NCBI GenBank assembly: GCA_012927625.1
Contig: JABBOV010000002.1
Location: forward strand, 35,551 to 99,550
Source of the DNA: Glaciimonas sp.
GTDB taxonomy: Bacteria; Pseudomonadota; Gammaproteobacteria; Burkholderiales; Burkholderiaceae_D
Direction of reading: 5' to 3'
DNA: 64,000 bases
Made by a program: the position numbers and the translations under genes. Each line of letters starts with the position of its first letter. Position 1 is the stretch's first letter. Positions 52,666 to 62,434 of the stretch are shown here, piece by piece. The notes beneath the pieces were generated by a model that saw only the letters and a program-made list of their open reading frames with translations, ran no database searches and was not told the origin of the DNA.

Positions 52666-53898
52666 CTAGTGCATGAAAATCTGCCGCCATTGGCGCGATT
52701 GAATTTTGGGGTAGGTTACTTTCCCATTAGGGCACTTCCCATTAGCCGTGACGTTGTTGTGGATAATTGCATCATCCACTATTGTCTTAGCGCCAGCTTG
52801 CTTGACTGTGACTGAGCCGCCGACTTCCGCCCGGGTACCGACAGTGATGGCACCAGCCTTTGCGGTTTCAATACTGCCCTCAACTTTTGCGTCAGCCCCA
52901 ATTGTGATAGCGCCCGAGTTGCCGGTGCAGACAGCGCCGCCGATTTCTGCGCTAGCTTCCACTGTGATGGCGCCGTCATTGGTAGCGACATTGCCATCCA
53001 CTTTTGTGCTGGACGCGATTGTGACGGCACCTGTATTGGTAGTGACGCTGCCGCCAATTTGACTCCCGCCACCGATGACGATGGCACCGGCCCCGATGAC
53101 GCTGCCTTGGTAAGTGGTAGCCACATTGCCCGTGATTTTCACGTTTGTTCCCAGTGTGATGGCGCCAGCCAGAGTGGTGAGGATCGAGCCATTAATGGTG
53201 CTTGCGTCACCGACGTTAATCGCGCCGGAGGTGGTGGAGATATTGCCATTAAGTGTGCTTCTATCACCGATGCTGACGACGCCAGCGACTGTGGTGGTGA
53301 TATCGCCAGTGACCGTGCTGTCATCACCGACATTGATCGCGGCAGAATCAGTTTTTATCTTTCCGGTGAGAGTGCTGTTATTACCGATGGTGACGACACC
53401 GGCTATGGTAGTGATGTCGCCGATGACGTGGCTGTTGCTACCGGTAATAACTATGCCGCCTCCGGTTAGATTGGCGTGAAGAGTGGAATTAGCACCTAGT
53501 TTAGTATTCCCGGTCACGTTAATGCTCAGCTTGGAGGCGTCGCCATCTGCATTGATCTGGCCGCCGTCTCCGGTAGTGAAATCACCAATGATATTGATAA
53601 TGGTAACGGCCGATGGGATGGTAAGAATGTCGCCAGCGGCGAGCGGGAGTCCTGCATTGCATGTGTAGGTTTGGCCTTGGTGGGTACAGCCTAAAAGCGC
53701 ACTATCACTTGGCAATTTGTATGTTATTGCTTGTGCTGGTAGCCAAAGTAACAATAGCGGCAGCGCAGCAAGCCAAAATACCCATCGGCGCATGTTGGCG
53801 CGCCATGATGCGGGATAGCAACTAGGTTCTAGCTGCAGTGATACCGATTTAGAGTGGATTCGGAGGGAGCGCAAGGTAATGCGAAAGAGGTTAATCAT
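52666..53898 (-). CDS. Exported bactofilin-like beta-solenoid protein in the pilY1 position
   Basis: A 410-residue protein. The ATG at 53898 overlaps the pilX stop (ATGA). An internal Met at 53793 would give a clean signal peptide (WVFWLAALPLLLLWLPAQA). Residues about 150-395 form about twelve repeats of 19-20 residues, with pattern GAITIGxxxxVxGxIxTxx. These resemble the bactofilin/polymer-forming right-handed beta-helix, but bactofilins are cytosolic and this one is exported. Cysteine pairs (LGCTHQ/YTCNAG and AVCTGN/GKCPNG) fit a periplasmic protein. Standard operons have pilY1, the calcium-binding tip adhesin, here; no PilY1 beta-propeller is visible. It may be a tip or surface component. 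Function is inferred from position only. Confidence 0.78.
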   Translation of the reverse strand: MINLFRITLRSLRIHSKSVSLQLEPSCYPASWRANMRRWVFWLAALPLLLLWLPAQAITYKLPSDSALLGCTHQGQTYTCNAGLPLAAGDILTIPSAVTIINIIGDFTTGDGGQINADGDASKLSINVTGNTKLGANSTLHANLTGGGIVITGSNSHVIGDITTIAGVVTIGNNSTLTGKIKTDSAAINVGDDSTVTGDITTTVAGVVSIGDRSTLNGNISTTSGAINVGDASTINGSILTTLAGAITLGTNVKITGNVATTYQGSVIGAGAIVIGGGSQIGGSVTTNTGAVTIASSTKVDGNVATNDGAITVEASAEIGGAVCTGNSGAITIGADAKVEGSIETAKAGAITVGTRAEVGGSVTVKQAGAKTIVDDAIIHNNVTANGKCPNGKVTYPKIQSRQWRQIFMH

Positions 53899-54545
53899 GG
53901 AAGATTTTCACTTAGTATAGAAATGTTGGATTGCAGCCAGATTTCGCTGCCAACGGGACGGCCATTCCCCGCCTCTACTTCAGGGCCAAAACCGCGGGCA
54001 GTGACTACATAGTAACTAGTGGTAGTTTTAGTAACAACGTGAGTAACATTGTCAGTAATGCTACCAATTACACTATCCGTAAGCTGGCCCATACACTCGG
54101 GAGGCCGCTTATAGGTTGCATCGTTCATCCCGGTCTGGTTAATGAGATTAAAGGGAAGTACATAGTTAAGCGGCGTCGTATCCCAATTTGCTTTGTCTTG
54201 CCATTTCAGTGGGATAGATGGTTCCAAAATATTAGATGCTACAAAAGTGGATGGATATGTGGATGGTTTTCCGCTGGCAACTCTCAATATATTCAGAATA
54301 GAAGCTTCGCAATGGCGTAAGGCAATGTCAGCCGCTTGGGTCGCCAGTTCGGTGGTGCGCACATTCCCTGCCACGTTTGCTGTAGAGCTGGCATTGCGGA
54401 CATTGGTGACGGCAAGCAGCGAAATCACGACCAATAAAATCAGTGCAATGACCAGCACCACACCGCGCTGGCGTGCGGGTGATCGAGAGTGCGGCAAACC
54501 TTTTCTGGTTTCTGGATGGCGCGTAGGTTGGGCTAATGTTTTCAT
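53895..54545 (-). CDS. pilX: Minor pilus assembly protein PilX
   Basis: A 216-residue protein. The N-terminal hydrophobic helix follows RQRGVVLVIALILLVVISLL, the PilX form that lacks the Glu at +5. NVAGNVRTTELATQAADIALRHCE is the PilX_N/PilX signature. The C-terminal domain is variable. PilX works with PilV, PilW and FimT/FimU to prime type IV pilus assembly. It lies between pilW (14-bp gap) and the beta-solenoid gene (4-bp overlap). Confidence 0.87.
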   Translation of the reverse strand: MKTLAQPTRHPETRKGLPHSRSPARQRGVVLVIALILLVVISLLAVTNVRNASSTANVAGNVRTTELATQAADIALRHCEASILNILRVASGKPSTYPSTFVASNILEPSIPLKWQDKANWDTTPLNYVLPFNLINQTGMNDATYKRPPECMGQLTDSVIGSITDNVTHVVTKTTTSYYVVTARGFGPEVEAGNGRPVGSEIWLQSNISILSENLP

Positions 54546-54559
54546 GGCAAGTCAGTAGT

Positions 54560-55558
54560 TTATAGCTGCGGGAGCTGCGGATTTCGCAATACAACCGTGG
54601 TTGAGTAAGCGCGCCGCAGTCGAAGGTCTGGCGGGGCATTTTCCTGTGTGCCATCGCACTTGATGTAACGCGCTGACGCCGCGTCGGATACAACTGGAAC
54701 ATCGCTTCGTACCAGAACGCAGATGCGAACCGTTAGGATTTTTTTCCAGTTTTCTCCATTATTTGCTGACAGTGCGGTGACTTGATCGGCGCTCAAATAG
54801 CCGGCTACCATCGTTGTTGCGTTTGTCGCGCCGTAGAGAAACTGCATATTTTCAATGTTTTCAACCAGCGGTTGGGTTGCGCCGCCGTTGCCTTTGCAAT
54901 ACAGGCTGGGTACGGAGGACGATGTGTCGATATAAAACCGGTTATCTGCCACGTAGTAGGTTACGTCGGCATTTACAGTAGCGCCTCCAACAACAGTTGG
55001 AAGGGTGGCAGTGATCGGACTCAATCCTTGCCCAAGACAGTCGCTCGGTTTACCGCTAGCGGGTAAGGTATTGAATATATCTGCTTCGTAACTGACCGCA
55101 ATAGAGTCGGTGGTTCCGGTGGTGCAGGTGAGGTTGTCGAGGTTAGTTGACGTCTTGATGTTACTGAACGTCCCATCACAACCACGGATGCGGTAAGCAG
55201 AGAGCGTAATTGGAGATACTGCAAATCCTGCATACGTCGGGGTCGGAAGATAAATCGGATTGTGGCGACTGGAGCGCACGGAGTTGGCAAGTGTGGGGTC
55301 GACGTCATCAATGCGGTTGGCTTGATCGGGATTGTTTCCCGCCATCCGCAACTGTTGGCTCAAAATAATCAGCGCAGCCTGGGCATCTTCGTTCATGCGT
55401 CCTTGCGCTTCAGCCATTCTGCTGGCTCCCGATGCGCCTATATATGCGGAGAAAACCGCGACCGTAATGATCAATCCTATGGTCAGGGAGATCATCAGTT
55501 CGATTAGCGAAAACCCTTTCAAGTATTGCAATTTTGGTGATGTGTGTGGGCGTTTCAT
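54560..55558 (-). CDS. pilW: Minor pilus assembly protein PilW
   Basis: A 332-residue protein from the ATG at 55558, which overlaps the pilV stop by 4 bp. The leader ends KG before FSLIELMISLTIGLIITVAV (Glu +5). NEDAQAALIILSQQLRMAGN is the typical PilW segment. The long C-terminal domain has several cysteines (RGCDGTF, LTCTTG, LYCKGN), expected for the disulfide-rich PilW fold. Confidence 0.9.
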   Translation of the reverse strand: MKRPHTSPKLQYLKGFSLIELMISLTIGLIITVAVFSAYIGASGASRMAEAQGRMNEDAQAALIILSQQLRMAGNNPDQANRIDDVDPTLANSVRSSRHNPIYLPTPTYAGFAVSPITLSAYRIRGCDGTFSNIKTSTNLDNLTCTTGTTDSIAVSYEADIFNTLPASGKPSDCLGQGLSPITATLPTVVGGATVNADVTYYVADNRFYIDTSSSVPSLYCKGNGGATQPLVENIENMQFLYGATNATTMVAGYLSADQVTALSANNGENWKKILTVRICVLVRSDVPVVSDAASARYIKCDGTQENAPPDLRLRRAYSTTVVLRNPQLPQL

Positions 55559-56121
55559 ATGCTGAACCTCACATAGAGGCAGCGTGGCATAGGATCGGTC
55601 ACAGCTACCCCAGATGGACAATTATCAGAATGTGATGAGTCAACGATCGCCCCGAAGGTGACAGGTTCCTGCCACATAACCCACAGATTCCCGGTGGTAC
55701 TGCTGATTACGCCGCTGTTGTTGTCGCGCTCCATGAAAAGGCCGCCAGCAGGTAGTTCAGCACGTACTGCGATTTGCATTGTTGTCAAGTCCATGGCGGC
55801 CAGGGTGGCAGCAACACAGTTAGGGTAGCTACAGGAGGTTGCTGACAATGTGGTAACTCCGTAACTGCTGGGCTTGTCGTAGGCGCCGCTATTAAACCCG
55901 CCAAAGCCGTCCGCCCCGGAGTTGGCCCGCATGCGCTCGATATAAGCGGAGGCCAGATTAGTGGCTGTTGCACGGTAGCCTGATAATTTGGGCATCTGCA
56001 CTGCGAAAGACAGCGTTGCAGCAAGAGACAGCATCCCAAGTGATAACAGTAGCAAGGCAACCAGTACCTCGATCAGCGAGGCGCCGATTTGGTGGTGGCG
56101 ATTCATTAGCAATGGCTTCAT
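55555..56121 (-). CDS. pilV: Minor pilin PilV
   Basis: A 188-residue protein with the class III signal QIG then ASLIEVLVALLLLSLGMLSLA and Glu at +5. MPKLSGYRATATNLASAYIERMRAN is the typical PilV helix. It starts 3 bp after the fimT stop and overlaps pilW, so the operon is tightly coupled. A minor pilin in the initiating tip complex. Confidence 0.9.
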   Translation of the reverse strand: MKPLLMNRHHQIGASLIEVLVALLLLSLGMLSLAATLSFAVQMPKLSGYRATATNLASAYIERMRANSGADGFGGFNSGAYDKPSSYGVTTLSATSCSYPNCVAATLAAMDLTTMQIAVRAELPAGGLFMERDNNSGVISSTTGNLWVMWQEPVTFGAIVDSSHSDNCPSGVAVTDPMPRCLYVRFSI

Positions 56122-56124
56122 GGG

Positions 56125-56700
56125 TTATTCTTTCGGGCAATCGGCGAACCCGTCGCCGGCAATTCGGGTGCGACCGCTGAGACTGACGCATACGGTGCGC
56201 TGCACACTGCCCTCAAACAGGTCGGGGCTACCAAATGTCAGTTTCGTGGCCGAATTTAAGTTGTAAAAACGTCCCGTGGCCGTAAATTGGAATTTGGTGG
56301 ATGAGCTACCTTTACCACCTTCCACAATAGTATTTATCGAAGTGATGGGCGACTGCACCCGCAGCAATGTTTCTGCTGCAGATTTTTGCCCATTATTGTC
56401 CAGATCATGAAAAATAATCCAGCCGCTGACCCACCCATTGCCATTTGGGCCGGAACCGCTGCCGCAAATAGGGCTGGCCGCCTCGGGATCATCGCTGCGG
56501 CACATGACAACCCCGCCGCCGCGTCGAATTGATTCGCTGCGCGCATAGCGCATGTCAGCCAGGAAAGTATTCACGTTGCTGGACATCGTGGTCGACTGGA
56601 TCAATCGCTTGAGCGATGGTGCGGCAACTGCGCTGAGGATGGCGGCAATCGCCACCACAACCATCAATTCGATCAAAGTAAATCCGTGTGATTTGTGCAT
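56125..56700 (-). CDS. fimT: Minor pilin FimT/FimU (GspH family)
   Basis: A 191-residue protein from the ATG at 56700. The short leader MHKSHG precedes FTLIELMVVVAIAAILSAVA (Glu +5). The GspH domain follows with FLADMRYARSESIRRGGGVVMCRS and GWVSGWIIFHDLDNNG, a strong GspH/FimT signature. First gene of the minor-pilin operon. In some Proteobacteria FimT binds DNA for natural transformation; whether this one does cannot be read here. A 190-bp gap with two hairpins separates it from gcvP upstream. Confidence 0.92.
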   Translation of the reverse strand: MHKSHGFTLIELMVVVAIAAILSAVAAPSLKRLIQSTTMSSNVNTFLADMRYARSESIRRGGGVVMCRSDDPEAASPICGSGSGPNGNGWVSGWIIFHDLDNNGQKSAAETLLRVQSPITSINTIVEGGKGSSSTKFQFTATGRFYNLNSATKLTFGSPDLFEGSVQRTVCVSLSGRTRIAGDGFADCPKE

Positions 56701-56837
56701 AGATAAGAGTTTAAGCGAGCCGCTGATGCTTTTGTGACTACAGTGGACAGGCGGCAACTTTGAGTTGACCAGTGGCATTAGTTTCTGCCACTCACAGCTT
56801 GTGTGCCAAATCGCTTTGCACGGAAACTCTTAAGTTT

Positions 56838-56872
56838 CCCCGCTTTCGCGGGGATGGCGGCAGAACTGCCGC
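56838..56872. repeat. Two small GC-rich hairpins between gcvP and fimT
   Basis: CCCCGC/GCGGGG at 56838-56853 and GCGGCAG-AA-CTGCCGC at 56857-56872. No T-run follows on the minus strand, so read-through from gcvP into the pilin operon is possible. A T-run does follow on the plus strand. Confidence 0.55.
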
Positions 56873-56893
56873 TGGTTGTTTTTTGAACGTTCT

Positions 56894-59821
56894 TTACTCG
56901 TATGCGCCAATCGGCACACAACCGCAGAACAGATTGCGGTCGCCATACACGTTGTCGGCACGCCCAATCGTCGGCCAGTATTTCTGCTGGCGTAGCGCGG
57001 CCACCGGATAGGCAGCGATTTCACGGCTGTATGCATGATTCCAGAGGTCGGCGCTCACTACCTGAGCGGTATGCGGCGCATGTTTCAACGGGTTGTCGGC
57101 GCGGTCGAATTCGCCGCTCGCGACCTTGGCGATTTCTTGCCGAATCGCGATCATGGCGTCGATGAAGCGGTCCATCTCGGCTTGCGATTCGCTTTCGGTC
57201 GGCTCGATCATCAGTGTGCCCGGCACCGGAAAGCTCATGGTCGGCGCGTGGAAGCCGAAATCCATCAGGCGCTTGGCGACGTCTTCGTTGCTGATGCCGG
57301 TGGCGGCCGTCAACGGGCGCAGATCGAGGATGCATTCGTGCGCGATTAATCCGTCGTGGCCCGAATACAGCACCGGGTAGTGCGGCGCCAGACGGCGCGC
57401 AATGTAATTGGCGGCCAGAATCGCCACTTCAGTGGCTGCGGTCAGTCCGGCCGCGCCCATCATCGCGATATACATCCACGAAATCGGCAAAATGCTGGCC
57501 GAGCCGAACGGGGCCGCACTGACCGCGCCGATCCCGGCACCGGCGTCAGTTCCCTCGCGCTGGTAGCCGGCGCTGCGCAGATTCGGTAGGAATTGGGCCA
57601 GATGCGCGCCGACCGCAACCGGGCCGACGCCGGGGCCGCCACCGCCGTGCGGGATGCAGAAAGTCTTGTGCAGATTCAGGTGGCTGACGTCGCCGCCGAA
57701 CTGGCCCGGCGCGACGATGCCGACCAAAGCATTCATGTTGGCGCCGTCGATGTAGACCTGGCCGCCGTGTGCGTGGACGATTTCGCACAATTGCTGTACG
57801 CCCTCCTCGAACACGCCGTGGGTCGAGGGGTAAGTCACCATCGCCGCCGCTAGGTTGTTGCTATGGAGTTCGGCCTTGGTTTGCAGATCGGCCAGATCGA
57901 CATTGCCGCGCTCGTCGCAGGCGACCACCACCACCTGCATTCCGGCCATGGTGGCCGAGGCTGGATTGGTGCCGTGCGCCGAGGATGGAATCAGGCAGAT
58001 ATTGCGATGCGCTTCGCCGCGGGCCGCGTGATACGCGTGGATCACCAGCAGGCCGGTGTATTCGCCTTGCGAGCCGGCATTCGGCTGCAAAGATACGGCG
58101 GCGTAACCGGTGGCCGCGCACAGCATTTGTTCCAGTTGTCCGATCATTTCGCGGTAGCCAATGGTCTGGCCGATCGGCGCATACGGGTGGATGCTGGAGA
58201 ATTCGGGCCAGCTGACCGGCAGCATTTCGCTGCTGGCGTTGAGCTTCATGGTGCAGGAACCAAGCGGAATCATGCTGCGGTCGAGCGCCAGGTCCTTGTC
58301 GGCCAGGCTGCGCAGGTAGCGCAGCATTTCGTGTTCGGCGTGATAGCGGTTGAAGACCGGATGCATCAGGAAGCTGCTACGGCGCGCTAGCGCAGTCGGA
58401 AACGCATCGTTGATATCGGCTTCGATGGCGTCGAAATCGAGCGTCTGTGCCTGCCACTGTCTTCCCTGTGCAAAAATCGCCCACAGCAATTGCACGTCAT
58501 CGCGGTCGGTAGTTTCATCGAGCGAGATGCCGACATGATGATCGTCGATAGGGCGCAGATTCATGCCCTGTGCCTGCGCTGCAGCGTGCAACTGGTCGGC
58601 TTGCTTATGTGCCGCGTCAACTTGCACCGTCAGAGTGTCGAAAAAAGCCTCGTTGGCGATGTCGTAACCGAGTCCGCGCAAGCCGGCCGCCAGCACGCCG
58701 GTGTATCGATGCACGCGCTGTGCAATACGGCGGATGCCGTCCGGGCCGTGATACACCGCATACATCGACGCCATCACCGCCAATAAGACTTGCGCGGTAC
58801 AAATATTGGAAGTGGCTTTCTCGCGCCTGATATGTTGTTCGCGGGTTTGCAGCGCCAGCCGATACGCGTGGTTGCCCTGTGCATCGACTGTCACGCCGAC
58901 CAGTCGGCCCGGCATGCTGCGCTTGAAGGCGTCGCGGGTAGCCAGGTAACCGGCGTGCGGGCCGCCGAAACCGAGCGGCACGCCGAAGCGCTGGCTATTG
59001 CCGACCACCACATCTGCGCCCCACTCGCCCGGCGGCGTCAGCAGCGCCAACGCCAGCAAATCGGCGGCGACGATCACCAGCGCGCCCTTGGCGTGCATTG
59101 TTTTGACGTACTCGCGGTAATCGCGCACTTCGCCATTTACGCCCGGATATTGCAGTAGCACGCCGAAGCAATCGTTGTGCAGCGCGGCGTTATCCTCACC
59201 TGCACCGCTGCAGGTACGCACTTCTATACCGATCGGCAGGGCGCGGGTTTCGATGATTTCGCGGGTTTGCGGCAGCACGTCGTCGGCCACATAAAATACG
59301 TTCGAACTGGACTTGCCGACGCGCTGAATCAGCGTCATTGCCTCGGCGCTAGCGGTGCCTTCGTCCAGCATCGACGCGTTGGCAATCGCCATACCAGTCA
59401 TGTCTGTGATCATTTGCTGGAAGTTCAGAATTGCTTCCAGCCGGCCCTGCGAGATTTCCGGCTGATACGGCGTGTAGGCGGTGTACCAGGCTGGATTTTC
59501 AAACAGGTTGCGCAAAATCACGCCCGGGGTGTAAGTGTTGTAATAGCCCTGTCCGATCATCGACTTGAAGACGCGATTCTTGCTAGCCAAGCCTTTCAGC
59601 TTGGCTAAAGCCGCCTGCTCCGGCAGCGGCTGGGTGAACTGGCCGAGCGGCAGCGCATCCTTGCGGCGGATGTTGGGTGGCACGATGGCGTCGATCAGCG
59701 CGCTGCGGCTCGGGTAGCCGACGACATTCAGCATCGCCTGTTGTTCGGATTCGGACGGGCCGATATGGCGCGCGATGAAAGCGTCGCGTGCTTCAAGTTG
59801 GGACAGGCTGGGGCGGGTCAT
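56894..59821 (-). CDS. gcvP: Glycine dehydrogenase (decarboxylating), P-protein
   Basis: A 975-residue single-chain P-protein. The PLP lysine lies in [23 protein letters not shown], and other conserved parts are [33 protein letters not shown] and [15 protein letters not shown]. It decarboxylates glycine and transfers the aminomethyl group to GcvH. Last of the gcvT-gcvH-gcvP operon on the minus strand; the gcvH stop lies 23 bp upstream. Confidence 0.97.
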   Translation of the reverse strand: MTRPSLSQLEARDAFIARHIGPSESEQQAMLNVVGYPSRSALIDAIVPPNIRRKDALPLGQFTQPLPEQAALAKLKGLASKNRVFKSMIGQGYYNTYTPGVILRNLFENPAWYTAYTPYQPEISQGRLEAILNFQQMITDMTGMAIANASMLDEGTASAEAMTLIQRVGKSSSNVFYVADDVLPQTREIIETRALPIGIEVRTCSGAGEDNAALHNDCFGVLLQYPGVNGEVRDYREYVKTMHAKGALVIVAADLLALALLTPPGEWGADVVVGNSQRFGVPLGFGGPHAGYLATRDAFKRSMPGRLVGVTVDAQGNHAYRLALQTREQHIRREKATSNICTAQVLLAVMASMYAVYHGPDGIRRIAQRVHRYTGVLAAGLRGLGYDIANEAFFDTLTVQVDAAHKQADQLHAAAQAQGMNLRPIDDHHVGISLDETTDRDDVQLLWAIFAQGRQWQAQTLDFDAIEADINDAFPTALARRSSFLMHPVFNRYHAEHEMLRYLRSLADKDLALDRSMIPLGSCTMKLNASSEMLPVSWPEFSSIHPYAPIGQTIGYREMIGQLEQMLCAATGYAAVSLQPNAGSQGEYTGLLVIHAYHAARGEAHRNICLIPSSAHGTNPASATMAGMQVVVVACDERGNVDLADLQTKAELHSNNLAAAMVTYPSTHGVFEEGVQQLCEIVHAHGGQVYIDGANMNALVGIVAPGQFGGDVSHLNLHKTFCIPHGGGGPGVGPVAVGAHLAQFLPNLRSAGYQREGTDAGAGIGAVSAAPFGSASILPISWMYIAMMGAAGLTAATEVAILAANYIARRLAPHYPVLYSGHDGLIAHECILDLRPLTAATGISNEDVAKRLMDFGFHAPTMSFPVPGTLMIEPTESESQAEMDRFIDAMIAIRQEIAKVASGEFDRADNPLKHAPHTAQVVSADLWNHAYSREIAAYPVAALRQQKYWPTIGRADNVYGDRNLFCGCVPIGAYE

Positions 59822-59844
59822 GATCTGAAGTTGTTATGGAATGA

Positions 59845-60225
59845 TCAGGCGTCGATTTTGGTGCGGTAGGCCGCCGCATCGAGCAGGCTATCCAAGTCGC
59901 CGAGGTTGGTCGGCTTCAGCTTGAACAGCCAGGCTGCATAAGCGTTCTGGTTGATTTGCTCGGGCGCGTCGCCGAGCGAATCATTGACCGCTACCACTTC
60001 GCCACTGAGCGGCGCATAAATGTCGCTGGCCGCCTTGACCGATTCCACCACCGCGCAATCCTTGCCGGCTGTCAGCTTCTGGCCGATGATGGGCAATTCG
60101 ACAAACACGATATCGCCCAGTGCATCCTGCGCATATTCGGTGATGCCGACGGTGATCGTGCCATCGGTTTCGGTGCGCGTCCATTCGTGGGATTCGCTGT
60201 ATTTGAGTTCTGCAGGAATATTCAT
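59845..60225 (-). CDS. gcvH: Glycine cleavage system H protein
   Basis: A 126-residue lipoyl carrier. The lipoylated Lys is in [13 protein letters not shown], and the N-terminal [12 protein letters not shown] and [11 protein letters not shown] are typical. It shuttles the aminomethyl group from P to T protein and hydride to lipoamide dehydrogenase, whose gene is not in the window. A 169-bp gap with an AT-rich repeat separates it from gcvT. Confidence 0.96.
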   Translation of the reverse strand: MNIPAELKYSESHEWTRTETDGTITVGITEYAQDALGDIVFVELPIIGQKLTAGKDCAVVESVKAASDIYAPLSGEVVAVNDSLGDAPEQINQNAYAAWLFKLKPTNLGDLDSLLDAAAYRTKIDA

Positions 60226-60280
60226 TTTTGACTCCAGGAATAGAAAATTTTTTAGTACCGGTGCGTATGATGCACTCTAT

Positions 60281-60370
60281 TGATCACTACATATACTCAT
60301 AGATACTGCATTGATTACCGCATATAAACAATAATAATTTTGCATATACTCCATGTTTTTCTATTGAATA
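60281..60370. repeat. AT-rich dispersed repeat inside the gcv operon
   Basis: On the minus strand, ACATGGAGTATATGC and TATATGCGGTAATCAATGCA echo the ATGCGGA/GAGTATGC elements at 34085 and 48390. It sits between gcvT and gcvH. Confidence 0.45.
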
Positions 60371-60394
60371 GCGTGATGTATGGAAATCAGGAAA

Positions 60395-61510
60395 TCAGGA
60401 AATCAGAATTTTTCCGTGGCGCACAAACGGGAGCTTGACCACGGTCGCCGTCAGCTGCTTGTCGCGGATGTCAACCTGGACTGTGTCGCCCACCTCTATG
60501 CCGAGCGGCAGACGCGCTAGTGCAATCGCTTGCTGCATAGTCGGACTGAAGGTGCCGCTGGTGATTTCGCCCTGCCCTTTGTCGGTTGCGACTTTCTGGT
60601 GGGCGCGCAGCACGCCGCCTTTTTCGCGCAGGATCAGACCGAGAAATTGCGCCTGTTGCCCTTTGGCCAGCAGCGCTGCCTTGCCGACAAAATCGCGTGC
60701 GCTGACTAGATCGATGGTCCAGGCCAGACCGGCGTCAAGCGGATTGACGGTTTCATCCATATCCTGACCGTACAAATTCATGCCGGCTTCCAGCCGAAGC
60801 GTGTCGCGCGCGCCCAGACCGGCCGGTTTGACGCCGGTGGCTGCCAGCGCATTCCACAACGCTTCGGCTTGCGTGGCCGGAAAGGCCAGTTCGAAACCGT
60901 CTTCGCCGGTGTAACCGGTGCGCGCCAGCATCACTTCGCCGAACGGCGTGTCGGCCACTATAACTGCATTGAACGGTTTTAATTGCGCGCTGGCGGTGCG
61001 CGTTTGCGGCAGCACCTGCCACACTTTGGCGCGTGCATTCGGCCCCTGCACCGCAATCAGTGCCAACGCGTCAGTGCCGCTGCGGCGTTGGGTGATGACG
61101 AGGCCGCTGCCGGTTTTGTTATTCTGGGCCGAAATCCAGGCCAGGTCTTTTTCAGCAGTGCCGGCATTGACCACCAGCCGGAACCAGCTTTCGCTGAAGA
61201 AATAAATGATCAGATCGTCGATTACGCCGCCGTCGGCATTCAGCATGCAGCAGTACAGCGCCTTGCCGGGTATGTGCAATTTATCGACATTGTTGGCAAC
61301 CAGGCCGCGCAGAAAAGCGCGCGCATTGGCGCCCTGCAGATCGACCACGCACATGTGCGAAACGTCGAACATGCCGCAATCGTTGCGTACTGCGAGGTGC
61401 TCCTCGATTTGTGAGCCATAGTTGACCGGCATGTCCCAACCGCCGAAATCGACCATGCGGGCACTAGCGGCACGGTGCGCGGCGTTCAGCGGAGTCATTT
61501 GAAGCGTCAT
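60395..61510 (-). CDS. gcvT: Aminomethyltransferase (glycine cleavage T protein)
   Basis: A 371-residue protein from the ATG at 61510, preceded by [49 protein letters not shown] and [20 protein letters not shown] are family signatures covering the folate-binding and catalytic regions. It transfers the methylene group to tetrahydrofolate, releasing ammonia. First gene of the gcv operon. No tandem glycine riboswitch is seen upstream, but a perfect 9-bp hairpin is. Confidence 0.96.
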   Translation of the reverse strand: MTLQMTPLNAAHRAASARMVDFGGWDMPVNYGSQIEEHLAVRNDCGMFDVSHMCVVDLQGANARAFLRGLVANNVDKLHIPGKALYCCMLNADGGVIDDLIIYFFSESWFRLVVNAGTAEKDLAWISAQNNKTGSGLVITQRRSGTDALALIAVQGPNARAKVWQVLPQTRTASAQLKPFNAVIVADTPFGEVMLARTGYTGEDGFELAFPATQAEALWNALAATGVKPAGLGARDTLRLEAGMNLYGQDMDETVNPLDAGLAWTIDLVSARDFVGKAALLAKGQQAQFLGLILREKGGVLRAHQKVATDKGQGEITSGTFSPTMQQAIALARLPLGIEVGDTVQVDIRDKQLTATVVKLPFVRHGKILIS

Positions 61511-61529
61511 GGAAACCTCGTGTCGTTTC

Positions 61530-61550
61530 GATGGCAGCATGGCTGCCATC
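61530..61550. promoter_or_regulatory. Perfect 9-bp hairpin in the gcvT leader
   Basis: GATGGCAGC-ATG-GCTGCCATC, 20 bp upstream of the gcvT start codon. It could affect translation initiation or mark a protein-binding site. Confidence 0.55.
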
Positions 61551-61636
61551 GTCCAATCAAGAATTCAAAATATATGCGCAGCAGTCGCAGCTGTCAAATT
61601 TTGGGCGATGTCCGCCTAAAGCGGGCGGTCACCGGT

Positions 61637-62263
61637 TCATACCGTCATGTAACGGCCGGGGCGATGGTTCAGCATGATGACCAGATTCAGCGCCACCGCA
61701 CCCAGAATCGAAGCCAGCAACGCGGTCAGGTTGACCACCAGCAGTGACGCCAACACGATGACGACATCGACGGCCATTTGCAATTTGCCGGCACGAATCC
61801 CGTATTTGTCTTGCAGGTAGAGCGAGAGAATGTTGACGCCGCCCAGGCTGGCCTGATGGCGAAACAGTACGATGAACCCGGTTCCCATCAGAAATCCACC
61901 CATCAGCGCGACATAGAACGGTGTCAAGGCGCTGAAATGCACAAACTGCGGGTGCAAGCTGGAAAACACCGAGACCAACGCCACAGCACAAAAAGTCTTG
62001 ATGGTGAAACGCCAGCCCATGCGCCGCAACGACAGGAAATAGAACGGTAGATTGATGACGAAAAATACCGTGCCGAACGGAATCTGGGTGGTGTAATGGA
62101 TCAGAAACGCGAGGCCGGCAGTGCCGCCGGTAATCAATCCTGTCTGGTTGAACATGGCGATGCCGAGTGAGACAAACAGAGTGCCGATCAAGAGCGCCAG
62201 AATGTCTTCATACAGGCTGTGGGTGGGCGGAAGGGCGGGAGGAATATTGGCGGCGGGTGTCAT
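61637..62263 (-). CDS. YitT-family membrane protein
   Basis: A 208-residue protein with five to six hydrophobic segments. SLGIAMFNQTGLITGGTAGLAFLIHY and MGGFLMGTGFIVLFRHQASLGGVNILSLYL carry the glycine-rich signatures of the YitT (DUF161) family, of unproven transport function. It lacks the C-terminal DUF2179 domain of the longer Firmicute proteins. It lies 126 bp upstream of gcvT on the same strand but is probably separate. Confidence 0.83.
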   Translation of the reverse strand: MTPAANIPPALPPTHSLYEDILALLIGTLFVSLGIAMFNQTGLITGGTAGLAFLIHYTTQIPFGTVFFVINLPFYFLSLRRMGWRFTIKTFCAVALVSVFSSLHPQFVHFSALTPFYVALMGGFLMGTGFIVLFRHQASLGGVNILSLYLQDKYGIRAGKLQMAVDVVIVLASLLVVNLTALLASILGAVALNLVIMLNHRPGRYMTV

Positions 62264-62434
62264 GAGGATGTTGCGATCACGAATGGATGCAAGAATCGAT
62301 GAAAGGGGATTCTCCGGCTAGGAAAATCCGACATTAACGCACAAAGCAGCACATCGTGATAGAGGCTAGTGTGACGGCAAGCCATCGAAATAGTGCGTGA
62401 GTCGTATTAATGGAACTATACTTTTCTGAGGATT

